A stretch of DNA of 64,000 nucleotides from HGM04593 sp964458275 (GTDB lineage: Bacteria > Bacteroidota > Bacteroidia > Bacteroidales > Bacteroidaceae), in assembly GCA_964458275.1 (NCBI GenBank), contig CAYWIE010000002.1, positions 1 through 64,000 on the forward strand, in the 5' to 3' direction. The notes under the pieces were generated by a model, which had not been told where the DNA came from, did not search any database, and saw only the letters and a program-made list of their open reading frames with translations. Below, piece by piece: positions 17,361 through 25,172 of the stretch (position 1 is the stretch's first letter; every line of letters begins with the position of its first letter). Position numbers and translations under genes: made by a program.

Positions 17361-20300
17361 ATGCAAAAGAAAAGGTTTTTATCAACATTTCTTTCTGCGA
17401 TGTTTTTGGCGGCAGCTGTGTATGCACAGGGGCTTGCCGGATTCGCATACGGAGATGTTGCAGCCCCCACAGGGGGTGAATGGGAGTCGCCTCAACAGCT
17501 CTCATTGAATAAAGAACAGCCCAAAGCATGGTTCTTTAATTTTGCAAGTGTTGAGAGCGCACGAAAGGTGCTTCCCGATGCAAGTGAGTATTACCGTTCG
17601 CTCGACGGCACTTGGCGTTTCAACTGGGTGCCCAACCCCTCGGAGCGTCCCGCCGATTTCTACAAGACCGATTTTGACGATACAAAATGGGACAACGTAG
17701 AGGTGCCAATGAGCTGGAACGTATACGGTATTCAGAAGGACGGCAGCCAGAAGTACGGAACCCCCATCTATGTCAACCAGCCTGTAATCTTCAAGCACGA
17801 GGTTGCAGTAGGCGACTGGAAAAAGGGTGTGATGCGCGAACCTGCGCCCCACCACACAACATATAAGCACCGTAATGAGGTAGGTTCATACCGCCGTACA
17901 TTCACCATCCCCGAAGAGTGGGAGGGCCGCGAAATCTATATCAACTTCGACGGTGTAGATTCATTCTTCTATCTGTGGATAAACGGACAGTATGTAGGTT
18001 TCTCAAAGAACTCGCGCAACCTCGCAGCTTTCAACATTACAAAATATCTTGCAAAGAAAGGCGAGAACCTTGTAGCGGTAGAGGTTTACCGCAATTCTGA
18101 CGCATCGTTCCTCGAAGCACAGGATATGTTCCGTCTGCCGGGTATTTTCCGTACCGTGTCGCTCACAGCAACATCGCCCGTTGAACTTCGCGACCTTCGA
18201 GTACGCACCGACCTCGACGCCAACTATTGCGACGGTACAGCCAACATCGAAGTAGATGTACGCAACCTCTCAAAGAAAGAAGCAAAGGACTATACAGTAG
18301 AAGCCACACTATATGCCAACAAACTCTTCAGCGACGATAATGAGATTGTTAGCGGTTCAACCACAACAGCAAGCGTGCCGGCAACAGCAACAGGTGCTAC
18401 AAACACTTCCAAAATGTCTATCGCTGTCAAAGCACCCAACAAGTGGTCGGGAGAGGCTCCCTATCGATATACGCTCGTTGTTCAGTTGAAGAACAAAAAA
18501 GGCAAGGTTGTTGAAACAGCATCTACTTACTTCGGCTTCCGCGAGGTTGAAATCAAGGACACCCCCGCCGAAAAGGACGAATTCGGACTTGCAGGACGCT
18601 ACTATTATGTAAACGGAAAGACAGTGAAACTGAAAGGTGTCAACCGTCATGAGAGCAACCTTGAACGCGGACATGCCATCACACGCGAACAGATGTACAA
18701 CGAAGTGATGCACATGCTTCGCGGCAACATCAACCACGTGCGTTGCGCCCACTATCCCGATGCACCTTTCTGGTACTATCTGTGCGACAAATATGGTATC
18801 TACCTTGAGGACGAGGCAAACATAGAGAGCCACCAGTACTACTATGGTGCAGCTTCACTTTCACACGTTCCCGAATTCGAGGCAGCACACGTAGCACGTG
18901 TAATGGAAATGGCATACGCCCACATCAACCACCCCTCAATTGTAATATGGTCGCTCGGCAATGAGGCTGGGCCCGGCGTGAACTTCGAGAAGGCATATGC
19001 GAAACTGCACGCATTTGACGCTTCTCGTCCCGTGCAGTATGAGCGCAACAACAACATTGTAGATATGGGCTCTAACCAGTACCCCTCAATCGCATGGGTA
19101 CGTGGTGCAGTACAGGGTAAATACAATATCAAATATCCTTTCCACATCTCGGAGTATGCCCACTCTATGGGTAATGCCGGCGGTAACCTGATAGACTATT
19201 GGGAAGCAATGGAGAGCACAAATTTCTTCTGCGGAGCAGCTATCTGGGACTGGACCGACCAAGCGTTCTACAACTACGACAAGAAAGGCAACAAGTTCAT
19301 GGGTTACGGCGGCGACTTTGGCGACCGTCCCAACGACCACCTCTTCAGCATGAACGGTATCATGTTGCCCGACCACACTCCGAAGCCCGAATACTATGAG
19401 GTGAAGAAAGTGTATCAGAATGTGGGCGTGAAATTTGCCGACGAAGCAAAGACCAAGATTGAAATATTCAACAAACGCTATTTCTGCGACCTCAGCGACC
19501 TTGCGGTGAAGGTATCACTTTGGGAGGACGGCAAGCAAGTGTACAGCAACATCTTGCCCGACACAAAGGTGGCGCCTCGCAAAAAGGCAATCGTAGACCT
19601 CGGCATCAATTATGCACGCGATGCAAAGAAAGAGTATTTCGTAAAGGTGGAATTCCTTTTGAAGGAGAATATGCCGTGGGCAAAGAAGAACTATGTTCAG
19701 ATGGCTGAGCAGTTGTTGCTCCAGAGCCCTGCAACCAAGCCAGCAATCGCAACTGTTGCCAATGTTGGCGGAAACCTTGCAATGGAGTGCGACAGCGACA
19801 AGCAAGTAACTGCAATCAAGGGTGCCGATGGCGCATTTACCATTGCACTCGACGACAAGAAAGGCGTTCTCTATAATGTCGTATATGGCAACAAAGAGAT
19901 ACTTCCCGTTGGAAACACAATGAAGCTGTGTACTTTCCGTGCACCTGTCGACAATGACAACTGGGCACGTGGTGCATGGTACTCAAACGGACTTTATAAC
20001 CTTGTAGACAGCGTACTTTCGAAGAACGTACAGACATTGTCCGACGGGACAATAGTCGTACAATACATTGTACATACACAAGCTCCTTGCGGAGGCAAGA
20101 TTGTGCGTAACGAGGACAATACAATGAAGATTGTAGACAACAAGGTTCCCCTCGGCGAAAATGCCTTCTATTTCACATCAAACAGAATCTGGACTATATA
20201 TAAGGATGGTTCAGTAGAGCTCAAGAGCAGCATCGTGGGAAGCAACAGTGCCCTTAATCTCGCTCGCATCGGCTACGAACTTCAGTTACCGGGAGAACTT

Positions 20301-21389
20301 AAGTACTACCACTACTATGGTGCAGGTCCCTACAACAACTACAACGACCGTCGTTCGGGCTCTTTCATAGAGCAGTACGACAGCAAGGTGGCCGACCAGT
20401 ATGTATATTTCCCAAAACCTCAGGATATGGCAAACCGCGAGGATGTACGCTGGTGCGCCCTTACCGACTGGGCAGGCAATGGTGTTATCTTCGCAGCAAC
20501 AGAGGGCATGTCAGCATCGGCACTCGCATGGAATTCTGTGCAGCTTGCAGAGGCTGCTCACCCCTATCAGCTTCCCAAGTCAAACAGCACATACCTTAAC
20601 CTCGACAGAAAGGTTACGGGTCTTGGCGGCAACAGCTGTGGTCAGGGTGGTCCCCTTGAATATGACTGCGTAAAAGCCGGAGACAATATGGTGGGATTCA
20701 TTATGCGTCCCGTTAAATCGGCGAAATATACAGAAACAGCCAATGTCTCTTCATCCTCAATTGCTCCTATCGTAGTTGTGCGCGACCGCAGAGGTTACGT
20801 GTCTATGCGTTGCGAAGATACCAATGTAGAGATATACTACAAAGTGGGAACAGGCCGCAAGGCAAAAAGCATGAAGTACAACGAGCCTATCAAGATGGAA
20901 CAGGGTGGCACAATAACCGTATGGGACAAGAACCGCCCCGCTATGACATCGGTATACGACTATAAACCGGTAAAGATACAGCCTATCGAAGTGATATACA
21001 CATCGAGTCAGGAGATAGAAGCTCCTGCAAGCTGTCTCGTCGATGGCGACCTGAACAGTACATGGCACACAATGTACTCAGTAACAGTTGCACAGTATCC
21101 CCACTGGGTAGATTTCGATGCCGGCGAAGAGTGTACAGTGAAAGGATTCTCATATCTGCCTCGTCAGGATGGTGGTACAAACGGCATCATCAAAGATTTT
21201 GAGATATCAATCAGCAATGATGGTAAAAACTGGAAGAGCATCAAGAAGGGAACATTCAGTTCCGGTAGCAGTATGAAGAAGATTCTTTTCGATGCTCCCG
21301 TGAAGATGCGCTACATTCGCTTCACAGCACTAAGTTCGCAGAATGGTGCGGACTTTGCAGGCGGAGCAGAGTTTGAACTTATCAAATAG
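17361..21389 (+). CDS. secreted GH2 beta-galactosidase with C-terminal F5/8-type domain
   Basis: 1342 residues from the ATG at 17361, which opens a signal peptide (MQKKRFLSTFLSAMFLAAAVYAQ). The promoter at 17291-17322 rules out the longer frame. Domains in order: GH2 sugar-binding beta-sandwich (about 60-290, EVGSYRRTFTIPEEW), Ig-like linker, TIM barrel (about 420-720), a LacZ-type small domain and beta-sandwich 5 (LYNLVDS to GPYNNYNDR). A chitobiase-like segment (VEIYYKVG) and a discoidin F5/8 type C domain close the protein. The acid/base is E535 in SLGNEAGPG and the nucleophile E598 in HISEYAHSMGNAGG. It would remove beta-galactose from host or plant glycans in the periplasm or at the surface. 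It is transcribed alone, divergent from murB. Confidence 0.92.
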   Translation: MQKKRFLSTFLSAMFLAAAVYAQGLAGFAYGDVAAPTGGEWESPQQLSLNKEQPKAWFFNFASVESARKVLPDASEYYRSLDGTWRFNWVPNPSERPADFYKTDFDDTKWDNVEVPMSWNVYGIQKDGSQKYGTPIYVNQPVIFKHEVAVGDWKKGVMREPAPHHTTYKHRNEVGSYRRTFTIPEEWEGREIYINFDGVDSFFYLWINGQYVGFSKNSRNLAAFNITKYLAKKGENLVAVEVYRNSDASFLEAQDMFRLPGIFRTVSLTATSPVELRDLRVRTDLDANYCDGTANIEVDVRNLSKKEAKDYTVEATLYANKLFSDDNEIVSGSTTTASVPATATGATNTSKMSIAVKAPNKWSGEAPYRYTLVVQLKNKKGKVVETASTYFGFREVEIKDTPAEKDEFGLAGRYYYVNGKTVKLKGVNRHESNLERGHAITREQMYNEVMHMLRGNINHVRCAHYPDAPFWYYLCDKYGIYLEDEANIESHQYYYGAASLSHVPEFEAAHVARVMEMAYAHINHPSIVIWSLGNEAGPGVNFEKAYAKLHAFDASRPVQYERNNNIVDMGSNQYPSIAWVRGAVQGKYNIKYPFHISEYAHSMGNAGGNLIDYWEAMESTNFFCGAAIWDWTDQAFYNYDKKGNKFMGYGGDFGDRPNDHLFSMNGIMLPDHTPKPEYYEVKKVYQNVGVKFADEAKTKIEIFNKRYFCDLSDLAVKVSLWEDGKQVYSNILPDTKVAPRKKAIVDLGINYARDAKKEYFVKVEFLLKENMPWAKKNYVQMAEQLLLQSPATKPAIATVANVGGNLAMECDSDKQVTAIKGADGAFTIALDDKKGVLYNVVYGNKEILPVGNTMKLCTFRAPVDNDNWARGAWYSNGLYNLVDSVLSKNVQTLSDGTIVVQYIVHTQAPCGGKIVRNEDNTMKIVDNKVPLGENAFYFTSNRIWTIYKDGSVELKSSIVGSNSALNLARIGYELQLPGELKYYHYYGAGPYNNYNDRRSGSFIEQYDSKVADQYVYFPKPQDMANREDVRWCALTDWAGNGVIFAATEGMSASALAWNSVQLAEAAHPYQLPKSNSTYLNLDRKVTGLGGNSCGQGGPLEYDCVKAGDNMVGFIMRPVKSAKYTETANVSSSSIAPIVVVRDRRGYVSMRCEDTNVEIYYKVGTGRKAKSMKYNEPIKMEQGGTITVWDKNRPAMTSVYDYKPVKIQPIEVIYTSSQEIEAPASCLVDGDLNSTWHTMYSVTVAQYPHWVDFDAGEECTVKGFSYLPRQDGGTNGIIKDFEISISNDGKNWKSIKKGTFSSGSSMKKILFDAPVKMRYIRFTALSSQNGADFAGGAEFELIK

Positions 21390-21394
21390 TTCTG

Positions 21395-21458
21395 AGCATA
21401 AATAAAAACATAGTCAGTTCGGCACACGTGCCGAACTGACTATGTTTTTATTTATGCT
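21395..21458. terminator. 31-bp perfect-stem bidirectional terminator
   Basis: Arms 21395-21425 and 21428-21458 pair perfectly around a two-base loop. The ends are A/T-rich (ATAAATAAAAACATAG) and the core GC-rich (GTTCGGCAC). It sits between the GH2 stop at 21389 and the mgsA stop at 21470 and serves both genes. Confidence 0.85.
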
Positions 21459-21469
21459 GTAGACTCCCG

Positions 21470-21937
21470 CTATTTCACATGTCTTTCGATATATTCGGAA
21501 TAATCCTTTATTCTCGGAAAATAATTCATGTTGCCGAGCAGTGGGGATGATATAATGTAGTCGGCTGAGCTTTTGTTGATAGCAGTCGGTACATTGTACA
21601 CAGATGCGAGCCTGAGCAATGCCTTTACGTCTACGTCGTGCGGCTGTGCCGACATTGGGTCCCAAAAGAAAACAAGAATATCTATGCGGGCTGTAGCTAT
21701 CAGTGCCCCTAACTGTTGGTCGCCACCGAGCGGACCGGACTTCAGCAGTGTGATGAATGTGTCTACATCGACTTCGGGGTGGTGCGAGTTGAGCGCCTTG
21801 GATACCAGACGCCCGGTGGTGCCTGTGCAAATAAGGTGGTGTGCCAACAACGTCTTGTGGTTCCAATCTACCCATTCCACAAGCTCCTTTTTCATATTGT
21901 CATGTGCTACAAGAGCTATGTTCAATCTTTTCTTCAT
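21470..21937 (-). CDS. mgsA: methylglyoxal synthase
   Basis: 155 residues. MgsA turns dihydroxyacetone phosphate into methylglyoxal and phosphate, a bypass that relieves sugar-phosphate overload. Phosphate-binding and catalytic segments are intact: ALVAHDNMK at the N-terminus, TGTTGRLV, LKSGPLGGDQQLGA and the catalytic aspartate region FFWDPMSAQPHDVD. Size and start agree with the family. It is a single gene, convergent with GH2 and divergent from panB. Confidence 0.96.
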   Translation of the reverse strand: MKKRLNIALVAHDNMKKELVEWVDWNHKTLLAHHLICTGTTGRLVSKALNSHHPEVDVDTFITLLKSGPLGGDQQLGALIATARIDILVFFWDPMSAQPHDVDVKALLRLASVYNVPTAINKSSADYIISSPLLGNMNYFPRIKDYSEYIERHVK

Positions 21938-22025
21938 AATCTTGTTGTAAAATACGTATTGCCACGAAATAGTGATGCAAACCTTGTAATCTCGTCCGTT
22001 TGTTCGTAATTTGGAAATTTTGTCC

Positions 22026-22033
22026 TAACTTTG
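22026..22033 (+). promoter_or_regulatory. -7 box for panB
   Basis: TAACTTTG matches TAnnTTTG; start near 22040, about 57 bp before the ATG. An upstream TTTG-like motif (22008-22013) is spaced slightly short. Confidence 0.5.
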
Positions 22034-22096
22034 CAGAGTCATCGTAAAAACAAATAGCGATGTAATCGGGTTTATAAAAATATAAAAATAAACAAA

Positions 22097-22918
22097 ATGT
22101 CGAAATATATTGTAGAAGACCCTCGTAAGGTAACCACTCACCGCCTTATAGAGATGAAGTCCAAAGGGGATAAGATTGCAATGCTCACAGCGTATGACTA
22201 TACAATGGCATCACTTGTGGATGCCGCAGGTGTAGACGCTATCCTTGTTGGCGATTCGGCTTCGAATGTGATGGCAGGAAACATAACAACTTTGCCTATC
22301 ACGCTCGACCAGATGATTTATCATGCAAAATCTGTTGTGCGTGCCGTGAAACGTGCCATTGTTGTGGTGGATATGCCTTTCGGTACATATCAGGTCAATG
22401 CAGATGAGGCAGTGAAGAATGCAATCCGCATCATGAAAGAGAGTCATGCCGATGCTCTGAAAATGGAGGGTGGCGAAGAGATTCTTCCTTCGGTCCGTAA
22501 GATTCTCGACGCGGGTATCCCTATCATGGGGCATTTGGGACTGATGCCTCAGAGCATCAACAAGTTCGGCACATATACTGTGCGTGCCCGTGATGAGGAG
22601 GAAGCAGAAAAACTCTTCAAGGATGCTAAGTTGTTGGAAGAGGCCGGTTGCTTTGCAATCGTGCTCGAAAAGATACCCGCATCGTTGGCAAAAAGGGTTG
22701 CCGAGAGTGTAAGTATTCCCATCATAGGCATCGGCGCCGGTGGCGATGTGGACGGTCAGGTTCTTGTCTGCACAGATATGTTGGGTATGACCGGTGGGTT
22801 CAGCCCCCGTTTCTTGCGCCGCTATGCCAATCTGAATGATGTTATCTGTGATGCTGTGGGCAATTATGTGAGTGATGTCAAGAACCGAGATTTTCCCAAC
22901 GAAAAGGAACAGTATTAG
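22097..22918 (+). CDS. panB: 3-methyl-2-oxobutanoate hydroxymethyltransferase
   Basis: 273 residues. PanB adds a hydroxymethyl group from methylene-tetrahydrofolate to ketoisovalerate to give ketopantoate, the first step of pantothenate and CoA synthesis. The conserved motifs are present: MLTAYDYTMASLVDAAGVDAILVGDSASNVM with the metal-binding aspartate, VVDMPFGTYQ, KMEGGEE, PIMGHLGLMPQS and the glutamate in IVLEKIPASLA. Cytoplasmic, single gene with its own terminator. No other pan gene is adjacent. Confidence 0.97.
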   Translation: MSKYIVEDPRKVTTHRLIEMKSKGDKIAMLTAYDYTMASLVDAAGVDAILVGDSASNVMAGNITTLPITLDQMIYHAKSVVRAVKRAIVVVDMPFGTYQVNADEAVKNAIRIMKESHADALKMEGGEEILPSVRKILDAGIPIMGHLGLMPQSINKFGTYTVRARDEEEAEKLFKDAKLLEEAGCFAIVLEKIPASLAKRVAESVSIPIIGIGAGGDVDGQVLVCTDMLGMTGGFSPRFLRRYANLNDVICDAVGNYVSDVKNRDFPNEKEQY

Positions 22919-22936
22919 CGGATAATATACTAAAAC

Positions 22937-22980
22937 AAAAAAGTGTTCAACCTTATTCATTATAGGTTGAACACTTTTTT
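22937..22980 (+). terminator. terminator after panB
   Basis: AAAAAGTGTTCAACCT and its complement pair around a 10-base loop and end in T6, 18 bp past the panB stop. Its left arm is the same sequence as that of the hairpin at 25115-25158 on the far side of the Septu genes. Confidence 0.8.
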
Positions 22981-23077
22981 ATTGTCTTGTGCTAATTTTG
23001 CCAATAATTTTTCAGTCAAATGAATAAAATAATGTATTTTTGTATTTCAAGTAGTGTATGAACTTAGATATTGCAAT

Positions 23078-24355
23078 ATGAAAATAGAAAAGTTGACTTT
23101 TTGGAATTTCAGGTGTTTCGATGAATACCAGTTGAATTTCAAGAAGGGTGTGAATCTTCTGTTTGGAGCCAATGGAAGTGGCAAAACCACTATTCTACGA
23201 GGAATGAAGGTTGCCATGAGCTCTTTCTTCTCGGGGTTTTCTGATGCTAATACACGTTTTATAGGAATCTCAAATGCTGATTTTATGAGCGAGGTGGAGA
23301 ATGGCACAGAGTCTTTGGAGCGACCTGTTTCTTTGGAATATGATTTTTCTACGTTCCATGCACTTAAACTGTCACGTTCAGGAAGAAAGAATCGCACCTC
23401 TATTATTGGAATAAAAGAGATGAGGGATGCTGCCAAGCAGATTTATTCGCAATTGGCGCAAAAGGACGATGGCAGTATTGCTTTACCTCTTTTTGCTGCA
23501 TTTTCTACAGAGGATATTCACAGCAGCCGTAAGCTCGACAGGCGTGTTTTTGCAAAATATTTCCAGCCCCGTTCGTTCGGATACTACGAGTGCTTGCAAG
23601 GTGATGGATTCTTTGACTATTGGATGTATCGTCTTCTTGTGTTGACAGAAGGACAGAAATCTCAGATGGAGGTTGATACAGTAAACGATGCAATATCTAA
23701 GGCTCTTGGTGTGGATGGCTGTAACGTAATCAATGGAATGTCGATACGTCCTTTGAAAAAACAGGTCTTTTTCAATTATGTTGACGGCAGGGAAGTGGAG
23801 GCATCGAATCTGTCCGATGGCTATAAGCGTCTGGTAAATATTGTTGTAGATTTGGCAATACGTTGCTGTTTGCTGAATGGAAATAAATATGGTAAAGATT
23901 CTTGTAGTCTTACTTCTGGAGTAGTGCTGATTGATGAAGTAGACCAACATCTCCATCCTGAGTTGCAGTCTGTGGTAATGAAAGCACTGCGTGCAACATT
24001 TCCCGAATTGCAGTTTGTGGTTACCTCTCATGCTCCTATGGTCATGTCAAGCGTTATGACTAACGAAGAGAATGAAGTTATATATCTTCAGTATCAGGAC
24101 AATAAATATACGAGAACACCTATTTCGACATACGGTCTTGATGCTAGCACTATACTTGAAATGTATATGGGTCGCATGGCAAGAGTTGCTGAGGTGGAGC
24201 ATCGTATCAAGAGGCTTTTTGATTTCATAGACAACGACCGCTATGCTGAGGCGAGGATTTTGTTGGATGAACTTGATAAGGAATTCGGTGATTCGATTCC
24301 CGAAATAATACAGGCCCGCACAATGTTGGATTTTAATATAGATTCAGATGATTAA
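23078..24355 (+). CDS. Septu defence ATPase PtuA-like (OLD/RecF-type AAA)
   Basis: 425 residues from the ATG at 23078, which starts MKIEKLTFWNFRCFDEYQL; the 8 codons upstream do not fit the family start. The Walker A is GANGSGKT (30-37) and the Walker B LIDE has D286 and E287 followed by VDQHLHPELQ. The H-loop region is TSHAPMVMSS, so this is an ABC/RecF-like ATPase of the ATP13 group. A C-terminal helical part carries no nuclease domain. The adjoining gene is an HNH nuclease of the PtuB type, and the pair makes up a Septu (type I) anti-phage system in which the ATPase assembly restrains and triggers the nuclease. The genes overlap by 8 bp. The cassette is more AT-rich than its neighbours, which suggests transfer. 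Confidence 0.82.
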   Translation: MKIEKLTFWNFRCFDEYQLNFKKGVNLLFGANGSGKTTILRGMKVAMSSFFSGFSDANTRFIGISNADFMSEVENGTESLERPVSLEYDFSTFHALKLSRSGRKNRTSIIGIKEMRDAAKQIYSQLAQKDDGSIALPLFAAFSTEDIHSSRKLDRRVFAKYFQPRSFGYYECLQGDGFFDYWMYRLLVLTEGQKSQMEVDTVNDAISKALGVDGCNVINGMSIRPLKKQVFFNYVDGREVEASNLSDGYKRLVNIVVDLAIRCCLLNGNKYGKDSCSLTSGVVLIDEVDQHLHPELQSVVMKALRATFPELQFVVTSHAPMVMSSVMTNEENEVIYLQYQDNKYTRTPISTYGLDASTILEMYMGRMARVAEVEHRIKRLFDFIDNDRYAEARILLDELDKEFGDSIPEIIQARTMLDFNIDSDD

Positions 24356-24998
24356 GATTACAAAAGGGAGAGAACCGCAGGAGTGGATTGAGGTCAGGAA
24401 TACCCCCGGTATGACATTTGAGTCTGCTCCGAAAGATGCTCTAAGGCAAGCGCTTCTGAATGAGCAAGGAGGATTGTGTGCATATTGTATGCGCAGGGTA
24501 AGTTTTACTCCCGGTATGCCTACTGCCACTCGAATAGAACATTTGAAACCGCGCAAACTGAGTATAGAGGAAGGAAATTACGAAGAAACGCTGGCGTATT
24601 CCAATATGGTGCTTTGTTGCGATGGCGATGTAGACGGAAGCGGGAATTTTCATTGTGACAGGAGTAAAGGAGATAAGAGTCTCAGCTTTAGATTATTCGA
24701 CCAGAATGTATCCGATACAGTTTCGTATTCTTCAAAAGATGGCAGCATCAAGTCTTCAAACCTTGATTATGACAAGGAACTAAATGAAATATTGAATCTG
24801 AATCATCCGAGATTAGAGAAAAATAGATTAGCTGTAATTAAGGGTCTGGTGCATGAAATGGGAAGAAAAAAATGGAAAAGGAAGGATATAACAGATAAGT
24901 TGCACTATTACAGCAATAGGATGCCTGATGGTAATTTATATGCATATTGCGGTGTTATTATATGGTATCTTAATAAGAAACTGAAACAATACACATAA
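24348..24998 (+). CDS. Septu HNH nuclease PtuB-like (TIGR02646-type)
   Basis: 216 residues; the ATG at 24348 overlaps the end of the ATPase gene by 8 bp, so translation is coupled. The HNH/zinc site is visible: C44-xx-C47 (LCAYCMRR), the IEHLKPR motif with H65, the asparagine in YSNMVLCC (N86) and a second pair in FHCDRSKGD (H102, C103). The order CxxC, EHxxP, SNxxLxC, HCD is that of the PtuB/retron-Eco78 HNH family. In Septu the nuclease degrades nucleic acid on phage infection. No retron reverse transcriptase or msr/msd lies nearby, so Septu is preferred over a retron. Confidence 0.82.
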   Translation: MIKITKGREPQEWIEVRNTPGMTFESAPKDALRQALLNEQGGLCAYCMRRVSFTPGMPTATRIEHLKPRKLSIEEGNYEETLAYSNMVLCCDGDVDGSGNFHCDRSKGDKSLSFRLFDQNVSDTVSYSSKDGSIKSSNLDYDKELNEILNLNHPRLEKNRLAVIKGLVHEMGRKKWKRKDITDKLHYYSNRMPDGNLYAYCGVIIWYLNKKLKQYT

Positions 24999-25114
24999 CT
25001 GTAAGTTTATTTCATAACAGGTTATATTGTATAGTTTTATTGTGTTCTGTGATATATTCCCGAATAGTATAGGAATGGTGTGCTAGTCGCACCTCAACTC
25101 ATAAGGCAATATTC

Positions 25115-25158
25115 AACAAAAAAGTGTTCAACCGATTGAGGATGAACACTTTTTTGTT
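25115..25158 (-). terminator. terminator after htpG
   Basis: AACAAAAAAGTGTTCA (25115-25130) pairs exactly with 25143-25158 around a 12-base loop, 15 bp past the htpG stop on the minus strand. CAAAAAAGTGTTCAACC is shared with the panB terminator. The plus-strand Septu genes (stop at 24998) may also end here. Confidence 0.8.
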
Positions 25159-25172
25159 AGTATGATATTTGC

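Noticed and set aside
22211..22960. 249-residue minus-strand frame
   Set aside because: Antisense shadow of panB; His/Cys-rich composition and no homology, while panB is unmistakable.
23078..24998. Retron-Eco78-type system
   Set aside because: The ATPase and HNH genes fit, but no reverse transcriptase or msr/msd region lies within several kilobases.
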